Assembly: GCF_030846195.1 (NCBI RefSeq)
Contig: NZ_JAVCWH010000013.1
Coordinates: 1-62,868 of the forward strand
Length of the DNA stretch: 62,868 bases
Reading direction: 5' to 3'
Origin: Paracoccus yibinensis
Lineage (GTDB): Bacteria; Pseudomonadota; Alphaproteobacteria; Rhodobacterales; Rhodobacteraceae
The notes beneath the pieces were generated by a model. That model made no database searches and had not been told where the DNA came from. It saw only the letters and a program-made list of their open reading frames with translations. Both the position numbers and the translations under genes were made by a program. Below are positions 44,502 to 53,132 of the stretch, piece by piece; position 1 is the first letter of the stretch; every line of letters begins with the position of its first letter.

Positions 44502-45668
44502 TCAGATCCTTTCGCCCAGGCCGCGCCCGACCAGGTTTCGCATCAGCGCGCCGACGCCGAAGTCCCATGGGGGACAGCGGTCGGTCCGGTCCACCCAGTT
44601 AACCAGCCGGCCCAGGCGGGGGGACGCGATCTCGACCCGGTCGCCCACCTCGTGGGTGAAGCCCTGGCCCGCGCCGCGACGGTCCTTGACCGGGGCGAAC
44701 ATGGTGCCCAAAAACAGCACCGCCCCGTCGGGATACTGGTGCGAGCGGTTCAGAAGCTGGCCGACCAGGTCGGCCGGGCTGCGGCTGATCGCCTCCATCG
44801 GGCTTTCGCCGGTCATCACGAAGCCGTCCTCGCCCTCGACCCGCAGCGACACGCGCAGCCGGTCCAGGTCGCCCTGGGTGAAGCCGTCGTCGAACAGGCG
44901 GATGAAAGGACCGATCGCGCAAGAGGCGTTGTTGTCCTTGGCCTTGCCCAGCAGCAGGGCCGACCGCCCCTCGACATCGCGGAGGTTGACGTCGTTGCCC
45001 AGCGTGGCACCCAGGATCGTGCCGTCCGACCGCACGACCAGCACGACCTCGGGTTCGGGGTTGTTCCATTCGGACATGGGATGGATGCCGACCTTGTCGC
45101 CGCAGCCGACCGCCGACATGGGCTGGGCCTTGGTGAAGATCTCGGCGTCCGGGCCGATGCCGACCTCCAGATACTGCGACCAGAGGCCCATTTCCTGCAA
45201 CAGTGCCTTGACCTGCCCGGCCTTGTCCGACCCGGCCCGGACGCCGCGAAGGCTGTCCCCGATCACCGGCGCCAGGCGGGCGCGCACGTCCTGGGCGCGG
45301 GCGCTGTCGCCGCGGGCCTGTTCCTCGATCACGCGTTCCAGCATGCTGTCGGCAAAGGTGACGCCTGCGGCCTTGACGGCCTGCAGATCGACCGGCGCCA
45401 GAAGGTGTCCCGCCGTTCCGTCCAGAAAGTCGTCCAGGGCGCCAAGATCGGGCAGGTCGCCCGCGGCGATGGCCGCTGCCAGGTCGTGCCGCTCCAGCAG
45501 GCCCGACATCGTGGCCGAAATTCCCGTCAGATCGAACAGCCGGCCTTTGCGCAGGACGGCGGGGCAGGGGCCGCCCTGACGGTCCGACCAGATGCGCGCC
45601 AGCAGCGTCGCGCGATTCTCGTCATCGGGCAAAAGCGCGGATGCGCTTAGGGCCTGTTGCAAAGCCAC
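44502..45668 (-). CDS. 2-keto-3-deoxy-aldonate dehydratase, XylX-like (FAH family)
   Basis: 388 residues. The C-terminal FAH domain has the metal-site segment SEWNNPEPEVVLVV and LGNDVNLRDVEGRSALLLGK, and KAAGVTFADSMLERVIEEQA lies mid-protein; these match my recollection of Caulobacter XylX, which dehydrates 2-keto-3-deoxy-D-xylonate to 2-oxoglutarate semialdehyde. A GTG start at 45668 is chosen because GGGAGGG lies 5 bases upstream; an ATG at 45698 is possible. A candidate operator lies about 40 bases upstream. First gene of the operon with the TRAP transporter. Confidence 0.88.
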   Translation of the reverse strand: MALQQALSASALLPDDENRATLLARIWSDRQGGPCPAVLRKGRLFDLTGISATMSGLLERHDLAAAIAAGDLPDLGALDDFLDGTAGHLLAPVDLQAVKAAGVTFADSMLERVIEEQARGDSARAQDVRARLAPVIGDSLRGVRAGSDKAGQVKALLQEMGLWSQYLEVGIGPDAEIFTKAQPMSAVGCGDKVGIHPMSEWNNPEPEVVLVVRSDGTILGATLGNDVNLRDVEGRSALLLGKAKDNNASCAIGPFIRLFDDGFTQGDLDRLRVSLRVEGEDGFVMTGESPMEAISRSPADLVGQLLNRSHQYPDGAVLFLGTMFAPVKDRRGAGQGFTHEVGDRVEIASPRLGRLVNWVDRTDRCPPWDFGVGALMRNLVGRGLGERI

Positions 45669-45707
45669 GTGTTCCCTCCCTTCGGTGCCCTCCAGCACCT
45701 GCGGTTG

Positions 45708-45718
45708 ATGTCAGACAA
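45708..45718 (-). promoter_or_regulatory. Candidate FadR-type operator upstream of the xylX-like/TRAP operon
   Basis: Minus strand TTGTCTGACAT fits the FadR-subfamily GntR pattern TNGTNNNACNA except for the last base. The longer string TACGGTTGTCTGA around it recurs, with one change, before the FAD-oxidase/denD pair. It lies 40 bases before the GTG start at 45668. Confidence 0.5.
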
Positions 45719-45790
45719 CCGTATGATAGGACCATAACGAGGGGAAAACCGACTTGTCCATGACAAACTTCCCTGTGTTTTCAGTCGGCC

Positions 45791-46507
45791 TCAGTCATAG
45801 ACCTCCAGCTTGAGGGCCACCCGCTCGGCAGAATTGCGCATGTGTTCCCGCATGGCTTCGCGCGCGCGCAGCGGGTCGCGCGCGGCGATGGCGTCGCGCA
45901 AGGCGCGGTGTTCGCGGCTGACGATCGCCACGATTTCCGTCAGTTGCAGCAGCTCCCGCGATGCGACGATGGTCTGCATGATCCGGTCCGAAATGGCGCC
46001 CAGGAACTGCACGAAATAGTCGTTGCCGGTCGCCATCGCGATGGTCCGGTGAAAGTCCAGGTCGGCGATGATGCCGTCATTCGCGCGTTCGCCGGTGTCG
46101 TTCATGCGCACCAGCGCCTGGTCCATCACCTCCAGATGTTCGGGACGATGATAGACCGCAGCCAGGCCGGCGGCCTCGATTTCCAGCGGGACGCGCAACT
46201 GGAACAGGTCGCGGAAGGCGTGCTTGTCCATCTGCCCTCCGTCGTCCAGGCGGATGTGTCGGGCCGGACGCTCGATCACAAAGGCGCCGACGCCCTGGCG
46301 GGTTTCGATCATGCCTTCGTTGCGCAATTGCGCGATGGCCTCGCGGATGACGGTGCGGCTGACCCCGAAGCTTTTCGACAGCGCCAGTTCGGTGGGCAGC
46401 TTGTCGCCCGGCTTCAGCGCGCCCTTCTGGATCTGCCGCGAGAACTGCGTCGCGATCCGGGTCGGCAGGTGTTCCGTCCGCATGATCTGGGTAAAATCGC
46501 CGCTCAT
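45791..46507 (-). CDS. FadR/GntR-family transcriptional regulator (FCD domain)
   Basis: 238 residues: an N-terminal winged helix (KLPTELALSKSFGVSRTVIREAI, QGVGAFV wing) and an all-helical FCD ligand domain with the metal-binding pattern D-x3-H (DLDFHRTIA) and a later EHRALRDAI His. Such regulators usually repress catabolic operons until a sugar-acid ligand binds. Of two adjacent ATGs, 46507 has better spacing from AGGAG. It lies within the regulon it probably controls, between the XylX-like and FAD-oxidase genes. Confidence 0.9.
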   Translation of the reverse strand: MSGDFTQIMRTEHLPTRIATQFSRQIQKGALKPGDKLPTELALSKSFGVSRTVIREAIAQLRNEGMIETRQGVGAFVIERPARHIRLDDGGQMDKHAFRDLFQLRVPLEIEAAGLAAVYHRPEHLEVMDQALVRMNDTGERANDGIIADLDFHRTIAMATGNDYFVQFLGAISDRIMQTIVASRELLQLTEIVAIVSREHRALRDAIAARDPLRAREAMREHMRNSAERVALKLEVYD

Positions 46508-46539
46508 CATCAGCTCCTGTGGGGGTTGCCATCGCCCGG

Positions 46540-48006
46540 TCAGGACGGATCGGTCTGGCAGCCCGGGTTCATCGTCATCTTCGGGTCTAGCGCATTCTTG
46601 ACCAGCCCAAGAAGATGACGCCTTACCGCAGGCAGGCGGTTGTCGAAATCGGCCTTCTTCAGCCGCCCGATGCCATGTTCCGCACTGATCGACCCGCTGT
46701 ATCGATCCAGCACCTCGTTCACGATCTTCTTGGCCGCCAGGATCTGCGCCTCGACCCCGGCGGGGCCCTGCGCGAAGTCCGGCAGGACGTTCAGGTGCAC
46801 GTTGCCGTCGCCGACATGGCCATAGGACACGCAGGTGCAGCCCGGCATCCGCGCCGTGATCGCGGCCTCGGCCTCGGCCACGAAATCGGCCAGGCGCGAC
46901 AGCGGCACCGACACGTCTGTCCGCAGGTGCCGGCCACGCTGGGCTTGGCCCAGGTTCATGCCCTCGCGGATCGCCCAAAGGTTCCGGGCCTGCGCCTGCG
47001 ACTGGGCCACGACCCCATCGACGGCAAGGCCGGATTCGAAAGCGGATTCCAGAAAGCGATGCATCAGGTCGTCGATATCGACCAGTCCCGACCCCGAGAT
47101 CTCGATCAGGACATAGGCGGGATAGGTCGCCTCCAGCGGGATCGGCAGATCCGGCATCGCCTCTCGCGCCAGGTCGATGGCCAGCGGCGGCATGAACTCG
47201 AAGGCCGACATCAGGTCGCAGCAATCCCGGCGCGCGCGGCGGTAAAGCTCGATCGCGTCCTCCAGCCGGGACAGGGCGACCAGGGCGGTGGCGACCTTGT
47301 CGGGCGCGGGCAGCAGCTTGATCGACACAGCGGTGATGATGCCCAGCGTGCCCTCCGCGCCGATGAAAAGCTGCTTGAGGTCGAGGCCGCTGTTGTCCTT
47401 GCGCAGCTGCGATAGCCCGTCGAACAGCTGGCCGTCGGGCAGCACGACCTCCAGCCCCAGGACAAGTTCGCGCGTCATGCCATAGCGCAGCACGTTCACC
47501 CCGCCCGCATTGGTCGAGACATTGCCGCCGATCTGGCAACTGCCCTGCGCGCCAAGGGTCAGCGGGAAATACAGGCCTACTGCTGCCACGGCCTCCTTGA
47601 CCTGTTCAAGAACCGCCCCCGCCTCGACCACGGCTGAAAAGTTGTCGGGGTCGAGGCAGCGGATGCGGGACATTCTTTCCAGGGTGACGACCACCTGCCG
47701 TGCAGGCTGGTCGGGCAGGGCGCCCAAGACCAGCCCGGTATTGCCGCCCTGCGGAACGATCTGCAAGCCCAAGGCCACGGCCGCGCGGACGCAGGCCTGC
47801 ACCTCGGCGGTGTCGCGCGGGCGCAGGACCGCGATCGCGCTGCTTTGGACGTCGCCATGCCAGTCACGGCAATAAGGCAGGACGGCGTCGCCGGAGATCA
47901 CGATATCGGCGCCCAGCATTCCGGCCAGCCTGTCCGCAAGGCAATGGCCTTCGGCATCTGTGGTGGTTTCAGCCGCCATGTCAGGCAGTCCGTGTGCTTC
48001 GATCAT
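46540..48006 (-). CDS. FAD-binding oxidoreductase (GlcD/D-lactate dehydrogenase type)
   Basis: 488 residues of the VAO/PCMH family. The FAD-binding half shows VPQGGNTGLVLGA and GGNVSTNAGGVNVLRYGMTRELVLG; the C-terminal half has the SYGHVGDGNVHLN segment, with its His-x-Asn, and ends SAEHGIGRLKKADF. Enzymes of this group oxidise D-2-hydroxyacids (D-lactate, glycolate, 2-hydroxyglutarate). In this regulon, glycolate or another 2-hydroxyacid from sugar-acid cleavage is a reasonable substrate. It is divergent from denD with a candidate operator between them. Confidence 0.9.
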   Translation of the reverse strand: MIEAHGLPDMAAETTTDAEGHCLADRLAGMLGADIVISGDAVLPYCRDWHGDVQSSAIAVLRPRDTAEVQACVRAAVALGLQIVPQGGNTGLVLGALPDQPARQVVVTLERMSRIRCLDPDNFSAVVEAGAVLEQVKEAVAAVGLYFPLTLGAQGSCQIGGNVSTNAGGVNVLRYGMTRELVLGLEVVLPDGQLFDGLSQLRKDNSGLDLKQLFIGAEGTLGIITAVSIKLLPAPDKVATALVALSRLEDAIELYRRARRDCCDLMSAFEFMPPLAIDLAREAMPDLPIPLEATYPAYVLIEISGSGLVDIDDLMHRFLESAFESGLAVDGVVAQSQAQARNLWAIREGMNLGQAQRGRHLRTDVSVPLSRLADFVAEAEAAITARMPGCTCVSYGHVGDGNVHLNVLPDFAQGPAGVEAQILAAKKIVNEVLDRYSGSISAEHGIGRLKKADFDNRLPAVRRHLLGLVKNALDPKMTMNPGCQTDPS

Positions 48007-48037
48007 CGCCGGGCCTTCAGATATTTATGTTTGCAGG

Positions 48038-48048
48038 TCATCAGACAA
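48038..48048 (-). promoter_or_regulatory. Candidate FadR-type operator between the FAD oxidase and denD genes
   Basis: Minus strand TTGTCTGATGA in the context TATGGTTGTCTGATGACC. The left half-site is identical to the one before the xylX-like operon; the right half has degenerated by one to two bases. It lies in the 97-base divergent region, so it could control both directions. Confidence 0.5.
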
Positions 48049-48103
48049 CCATACTAATCTAAGCCGAGAGATTTTCCACCAGGATCTAATGAGGAGCGCG
48101 CGA

Positions 48104-49087
48104 ATGCATGTCCTGACCATCGGTGCCGCCGGCATGCTGGGCCGAAAGCTGACGCAGCGGCTGGTGCAAATGGGGGAATTGGGGGGAAAGCCGCTGGAGG
48201 CGCTGACCCTGGTTGACGTGGTCGCGCCCGAAGCGCCGGAGGGATTTGCGGACAAGGTTCGGCTGATCGCGGCGGATCTGTCGGCACAGGGCACTGCGGC
48301 GCAACTGATCCAGACGCGGCCCGACGTGATCTTCCACTTTGCCGCCATCGTGTCCGGCGAGGCCGAGGCGGATTTCGAGAAGGGCTACCGGATCAACCTG
48401 GATTCGACCCGCGACCTGTTCGAGGCAATCCGTCTTGCCCACATCGCGGAGGGCTATTTCCCGCGCGTCGTCTTCGCCTCGTCCATTGCCGTGATGGGGG
48501 CACCGCTGCCTTACCCGATCCCGGACGACTTCCACACGACTCCGCTGACAAGCTATGGCACCCAGAAGGCGATTTCCGAGTTGCTGCTGGCCGATTACAC
48601 CCGCCGCGGCTTCTTGGACGGAATCGGCATCCGGCTGCCCACGATCTGTATCCGACCGGGCAAGCCGAACAAGGCGGCGTCAGGCTTCTTCTCCAGCATC
48701 CTGCGCGAACCCCTGGTCGGGCAAGAGGCCGTCCTGCCAGTGCCCGACAGCGTCCGGCATTGGCATACCTCGCCCCGGTCGGCGGTGGGCTTCATGGTTC
48801 ACGCAGCCACCATGGACCTGTCCCTTGTGGGGCCGCGCCGCAACCTGTCGATGCCGGGCGTCAGCGCCACGGTGGGCGACCAGATCGAAGCCCTTCGCCG
48901 CGTCGCCGGCAATGATGCGGTCCGGCTGATCCGCCGCGAACCAGACCCGGTCATCACCCGCATGTGCGAAGGCTGGGCGCCGGGCTTCGAGGCCACGCGC
49001 GCACGCCAGTTGGGCTTTGTTTCGGAAGACAGCTTCGACGACATCATCCGCGTGCATGTCGAAGATGAACTGGGCGGCGCGACATGA
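48104..49087 (+). CDS. denD: D-erythronate dehydrogenase-like SDR
   Basis: A 327-residue extended SDR. It has the cofactor motif IGAAGMLGRK near residue 7, FHFAAIVSGEAEADFEKGYRI, FASSIAVMGAP, and catalytic YGTQK, with IRLPTICIRPGKPNKAASGFF; this combination is what I associate with DenD. DenD oxidises D-erythronate at C2 or C3 in tetronate catabolism. GAGGAG lies 7 to 8 bases before the ATG at 48104. No OtnK/OtnC/OtnI partners are present, so the substrate here may be a different sugar acid. Confidence 0.85.
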   Translation: MHVLTIGAAGMLGRKLTQRLVQMGELGGKPLEALTLVDVVAPEAPEGFADKVRLIAADLSAQGTAAQLIQTRPDVIFHFAAIVSGEAEADFEKGYRINLDSTRDLFEAIRLAHIAEGYFPRVVFASSIAVMGAPLPYPIPDDFHTTPLTSYGTQKAISELLLADYTRRGFLDGIGIRLPTICIRPGKPNKAASGFFSSILREPLVGQEAVLPVPDSVRHWHTSPRSAVGFMVHAATMDLSLVGPRRNLSMPGVSATVGDQIEALRRVAGNDAVRLIRREPDPVITRMCEGWAPGFEATRARQLGFVSEDSFDDIIRVHVEDELGGAT

Positions 49088-49980
49088 ACCGCATCGCGTT
49101 TCTTGGCACCGGGCTGATGGGCGCACCAATGGTCCGGCGCCTGCTGGCGGCGGGCCACCACGTCACCGTCTGGAACCGCAGCCCCGAAAAGGCGCAGGTG
49201 CTGGCCGACGCAGGCGCGGTGCTTGCCTCTGATCCCGCGCAGGCCGTCCGTGATGTCGAGATTGCCTTCACGATGCTGGCCGACGGCGCGGCCGTGGCGG
49301 ATGTCCTGTTTTCGCGCGGCGCCGCCGATGCCATGCGCAAGGGCGCCATCCTGATCGACACCTCCTCGATCGCGCCCGCACAGGCCCGCGAGCATGCCGA
49401 TGCCCTGGCCGCCAAAGGCATTCATGCGGTCGATTGCCCTGTGTCGGGCGGCGTCGCGGGGGCCGAGAACGGCACGCTTGCGCTGATGGCCGGGGGCGAG
49501 GCTGCGGTGATCGCTCGCATCGCCGATGTCATGGCGCCGCTGGGCCGCATGACGCATGTCGGCCCGGCCGGGGCGGGGCAGGTCTGCAAGCTGGCGAACC
49601 AGCAGATCGTGGCCATCACCATCGGCGCCGTGGCCGAGGCCATGGTGCTGGTGTCGTCCGGCGGCGCCGACCGCGCCAGGTTCCGCGAGGCGATCCGCGG
49701 CGGTTTCGCCGAAAGCCGCATCCTGGACCTGCATGGCGCCCGGATGATCGCGCGGGACTTCGCACCCGGCGGATCGTCCCGATTTCAACTGAAGGACCTG
49801 AACGCCGTCGCGGATCTGGCGGCGGGCGCGGGGCTGGCCCTGCCGCTGACCGAAACGGTTCGGGCGGCCTTCGGCGATTTCGTGGCCTCGGGCCACGGCG
49901 ACACAGACCACAGCGGGCTGCTGCTTCATCTCGAGGCGATGAATGGGGCGCATCCCGAAGCGAGGACGACCGATGACTGA
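49084..49980 (+). CDS. NAD-dependent beta-hydroxyacid dehydrogenase (GarR/LtnD-like)
   Basis: 298 residues. N-terminal FLGTGLMGAPM cofactor motif, substrate-binding DCPVSGGVAGAENGTLALMAGG near residue 118, and the catalytic Lys in GAGQVCKLANQQI near residue 170. The family includes tartronate semialdehyde reductase and L-threonate dehydrogenase (LtnD). It overlaps denD by four bases and the dehydratase by eight, so all three are coupled. It probably handles a three- or four-carbon acid released from the sugar-acid pathway. Confidence 0.88.
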   Translation: MNRIAFLGTGLMGAPMVRRLLAAGHHVTVWNRSPEKAQVLADAGAVLASDPAQAVRDVEIAFTMLADGAAVADVLFSRGAADAMRKGAILIDTSSIAPAQAREHADALAAKGIHAVDCPVSGGVAGAENGTLALMAGGEAAVIARIADVMAPLGRMTHVGPAGAGQVCKLANQQIVAITIGAVAEAMVLVSSGGADRARFREAIRGGFAESRILDLHGARMIARDFAPGGSSRFQLKDLNAVADLAAGAGLALPLTETVRAAFGDFVASGHGDTDHSGLLLHLEAMNGAHPEARTTDD

Positions 49981-51751
49981 CAACCCGCCCCGCCGCCTGC
50001 GTTCGCAAGACTGGTTCGACAATCCCGACCATGCCGACATGACAGCGCTTTATCTTGAACGGTTCATGAACTATGGCACCACACCCGAGGAATTGCGGTC
50101 GGGCCGGCCCATCATCGGCATCGCCCAGTCGGGCAGCGACCTGAACCCCTGCAACCGGCACCACCTGGATCTGGCCCGGCGGGTGCGCGACGGCATCCGC
50201 GACGCCGGCGGCATCCCCATCGAATTTCCCAGTCACCCGCTGTTCGAAAACTGCAAGCGTCCCACCGCCGCGCTTGACCGCAACCTGGCCTATCTGGGCC
50301 TGGTGGAACTGCTTTACGGCTATCCCTTCGACGGGGTGGTGCTGACCACGGGCTGCGACAAGACCACGCCCTCGGCCATCATGGCGGCGGCGACGGTGGA
50401 CATCCCTGCCATCGTGCTGTCGGGCGGGCCGATGCTGGACGGCTGGCACGAAGGCAAGCTGGCGGGGTCGGGCACGGTGATCTGGCAATCCCGCCGCAAA
50501 TACGCCGCCGGAGAGATCAGCCGCGACGAATTCCTGCAGACCGCCCTGGATAGCGCGCCGTCCATCGGCCATTGCAACACGATGGGCACCGCCTCCACGA
50601 TGAACGCCATCGCCGAGGCGCTTGGCATGTCGCTGACCGGCTGCGCCGCGATCCCCGCCGCCTATCGCGAACGGGGGCAGATCGCCTATCGCACCGGGTT
50701 GCGCGCCGTGGAGCTGGTGCGAGAGGACCTGCGCCCGTCGCAGATCCTGACGCGCGGGGCCTTCCTGAACGCGATCCGGGTGAACTCGGCCATCGGCGGG
50801 TCCACCAATGCGCAGCCGCATCTGATGGCGATGGCCAAGCACGCAGGCGTGGCGCTTGATCCGTCCGACTGGCAGACCCACGGCTATGACGTGCCCTTGC
50901 TGGCCAATGTCCAGCCTGCGGGCGCCTATCTGGGCGAACGCTTCCACCGCGCGGGTGGGGTGCCTGCGATCATGTGGGAACTGATGCAGGCGGGCCTGCT
51001 GGAGGGCGACTGCCCCACCGTCACCGGCCGGACCATGGCCGAGAACCTTGTGGGCCGCGAGGCCACCGACCGAGAGGTGATCCGCCCCTTCGACGCGCCG
51101 CTGATGGACCGCGCGGGCTTCCTGGTGCTGAAGGGCAACCTGTTCGACTTCGCGATCATGAAGACCAGCGTGATTTCCGAGGATTTCCGCGCCCGCTACC
51201 TGTGCCAGCCGGGCCACGAGGGCGTGTTCGAGGGCACGGCCTTCGTCTTCGACGGATCGGCCGACTATCACGACCGGATCAACGACCCGGCCCTGCCCAT
51301 CGACGAGAACTCGATCCTGGTGATCCGCGGCGCCGGACCTTTGGGCTGGCCCGGCGCGGCCGAGGTGGTGAACATGCAGCCGCCCGACCGCCTGCTGAAG
51401 CGCGGTATCCGCAGCCTGCCCACCCTGGGCGACGGGCGGCAGTCGGGGACCGCCGACAGCCCCTCGATCCTGAACGCCTCGCCGGAAAGCGCGGCGGGGG
51501 GCGGGCTGGCCTTCCTGCGCACCGGCGACCGCATCCGCATCGACCTGAACCAGGGCCGCTGCGACATGCTGGTGGACGAGGCCGAGATCGCCCGCCGTCG
51601 GGCCGAGGGGCTACCGCCCGTGCCGCCCTCGGCGACGCCCTGGCAGCGGATCTATCGCGAAACGGTGACGCAGCTTGAAGACGGCGCGACCATCCGGGGC
51701 GCCGAGGATTTCCGCCGCATCAGCGCGACGCTGCCCCGGCACAACCATTGA
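49973..51751 (+). CDS. Aldonate dehydratase, XylD-like (IlvD/Edd family)
   Basis: 592 residues, the same length as Caulobacter xylonate dehydratase XylD as I recall it, and very similar in wording from RSQDWFDNPDHADMTALYLE to the PRHNH C-terminus. Three Fe-S cluster ligands are visible: Cys60 (NPCNRHH), Cys128 (TGCDKTTP) and Cys201 (GHCNTMG). It removes water from an aldonate such as D-xylonate to give the 2-keto-3-deoxy acid, the substrate of the XylX-like enzyme. GAGG lies 8 bases before the ATG at 49973. L-arabinonate or gluconate are alternative substrates. Confidence 0.92.
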   Translation: MTDNPPRRLRSQDWFDNPDHADMTALYLERFMNYGTTPEELRSGRPIIGIAQSGSDLNPCNRHHLDLARRVRDGIRDAGGIPIEFPSHPLFENCKRPTAALDRNLAYLGLVELLYGYPFDGVVLTTGCDKTTPSAIMAAATVDIPAIVLSGGPMLDGWHEGKLAGSGTVIWQSRRKYAAGEISRDEFLQTALDSAPSIGHCNTMGTASTMNAIAEALGMSLTGCAAIPAAYRERGQIAYRTGLRAVELVREDLRPSQILTRGAFLNAIRVNSAIGGSTNAQPHLMAMAKHAGVALDPSDWQTHGYDVPLLANVQPAGAYLGERFHRAGGVPAIMWELMQAGLLEGDCPTVTGRTMAENLVGREATDREVIRPFDAPLMDRAGFLVLKGNLFDFAIMKTSVISEDFRARYLCQPGHEGVFEGTAFVFDGSADYHDRINDPALPIDENSILVIRGAGPLGWPGAAEVVNMQPPDRLLKRGIRSLPTLGDGRQSGTADSPSILNASPESAAGGGLAFLRTGDRIRIDLNQGRCDMLVDEAEIARRRAEGLPPVPPSATPWQRIYRETVTQLEDGATIRGAEDFRRISATLPRHNH

Positions 51752-51787
51752 CCGGGGCCCGGACCAGACCCTGAAGGAGCTTTATCC

Positions 51788-52555
51788 ATGTCCATCTCGC
51801 TGTTTGATCTGACGGGCAGGACGGCGCTTGTCACCGGCTCGTCTCGGGGACTGGGCCGGGCCTTCGCGGAAGGCTTGGCCGGGGCGGGCGCGCGCGTCAT
51901 CCTGAACGGCCAGGATCCCGACCGGCTGGAAGCCGCGGCCACCGCCATGCGCGCGGACGGGCATGACGTGCTGAAGCTTGCCTTTGACGTGGCCGACGAA
52001 CAGGCCATTGTCGCCGCGTTCCGGCAACTGGATACCGACGGCGTGGATGTCGATATCCTGGTGAACAACGCGGGCATCCAGTTCCGCCGCCCGATGCTGG
52101 ACCTGGACAGCGCCGACTGGCGCCGGGTGATCGACATCAATCTGACCTCGGCCTTCGTGATCGGCCGCGAGGCTGCGCGCCGCATGGCCGCGCGCGGGCG
52201 GGGCAAGATCATCAACATCGGCTCGGTCAACTCGCACATGGCCCGCGCCACCATTGCCCCCTACACCGCAGCAAAGGGCGGGATCGTGATGCTGACCAAG
52301 GCAATGGCCGCCGAATGGGGCGAAAAGGGCATCCAGGCCAATGCCATCGGGCCGGGCTACATGGTCACGGAAATGAACAAGGCCCTGCTGGAGAACCCCG
52401 AGTTCGACGCCTGGGTCAAGGGACGCACGCCGATGCGCCGCTGGGGCCTGCCCAGGGAACTGGCAGGCACGGTGATCTATCTCGCCTCGGACGCATCCAG
52501 CTATGTGTCCGGGCAGATCATCTATGCCGATGGGGGAATGACCTCGGTGCTTTAG
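51788..52555 (+). CDS. SDR dehydrogenase, gluconate 5-dehydrogenase-like
   Basis: A 255-residue classical SDR with TGSSRGLGRAF cofactor loop, NNAGIQFRRPM, catalytic Ser (IGSVNS) and YTAAKGG. The LFDLTGRTALVTGSSRG start and IQFRRPMLDL segment are typical of gluconate 5-dehydrogenase (IdnO/Ga5DH). AGGAG lies upstream of the ATG at 51788. In this operon it may oxidise a keto-acid intermediate or an aldose; the substrate is not fixed by sequence. Confidence 0.88.
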   Translation: MSISLFDLTGRTALVTGSSRGLGRAFAEGLAGAGARVILNGQDPDRLEAAATAMRADGHDVLKLAFDVADEQAIVAAFRQLDTDGVDVDILVNNAGIQFRRPMLDLDSADWRRVIDINLTSAFVIGREAARRMAARGRGKIINIGSVNSHMARATIAPYTAAKGGIVMLTKAMAAEWGEKGIQANAIGPGYMVTEMNKALLENPEFDAWVKGRTPMRRWGLPRELAGTVIYLASDASSYVSGQIIYADGGMTSVL

Positions 52556-52644
52556 GGCGCGCAGATTGGGGCCGAGGCGATCATGGTCGGCCCGACAGGC
52601 CGCGTCCCTGACAAGGGTCCGGCGGCATCTCCATGAGCTGAAGT

Positions 52645-52683
52645 CCCGGGGGTCCCTTCCCGGTCACCGGTGACACCCCGGGG
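52645..52683 (+). terminator. Imperfect GC-rich hairpin after the SDR gene
   Basis: CCCGGGGGT and ACCCCGGGG pair with one mismatch around an inner perfect palindrome GTCACCGGTGAC. It lies about 95 bases after the SDR stop and before the PQQ dehydrogenase genes. No T-run; the inner palindrome could instead be a protein-binding site. Confidence 0.3.
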
Positions 52684-52768
52684 GAACCTTTGGGCGTGGT
52701 GCAGGATTGGGCTTTCTCATCCCGCTGGCATCGGGCCGGTGGAACGGCTTGCAATTCATGAGGTGCCC

Positions 52769-53128
52769 ATGTCCGCGTCCTCTCGATCCGGGGACCGTGT
52801 TCAGGAAGAACTCGTCTCCAACATGATGGCCATTCCGGCGGCGATCGGCCTGATCGTCGCCGTGCTTGCCTTTTTCCAGCACGGCTCCGGCATCGCCGGC
52901 ACGCCCGGCGCGGGCCTGGCGATCCTGGGCTTGGCGGCCCTGGTCGCGGCCTCGCTTCTGGTCGGACGCATGGCGCCGGGACGGTTTCGCACCTTCATCA
53001 CGGTCATGATCCTGATCGGCGGGCTTCTGACGCTGGTCTGCGCCTGGTTCCTGATGCAGGGCTGGATCATGCTGGCCGTTGCGCTGACGCTTGTGGCGTG
53101 GCTGATCTTCATCCTGATCGCGAGGTGA
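52769..53128 (+). CDS. Small four-helix membrane protein, likely anchor of the PQQ dehydrogenase
   Basis: 119 residues with four predicted membrane helices (IPAAIGLIVAVLAFFQHG, AGLAILGLAALVAASLLVG, FITVMILIGGLLTLVCAWFL, MLAVALTLVAWLIFILIA). AGGTG lies just before the ATG at 52769. It ends four bases before the PQQ dehydrogenase start. Membrane-bound glucose dehydrogenases carry an N-terminal five-helix anchor of similar size fused to the PQQ domain; here the anchor seems to be a separate gene. It probably binds ubiquinone and docks the enzyme (inference). Confidence 0.75.
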   Translation: MSASSRSGDRVQEELVSNMMAIPAAIGLIVAVLAFFQHGSGIAGTPGAGLAILGLAALVAASLLVGRMAPGRFRTFITVMILIGGLLTLVCAWFLMQGWIMLAVALTLVAWLIFILIAR

Positions 53129-53132
53129 CGAC

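Noticed and set aside
52645..52683. GTCACCGGTGAC palindrome as an operator of the PQQ dehydrogenase genes
   Set aside because: It is nested in a larger imperfect hairpin and was not found repeated elsewhere by eye, so it is listed only as a possible terminator.
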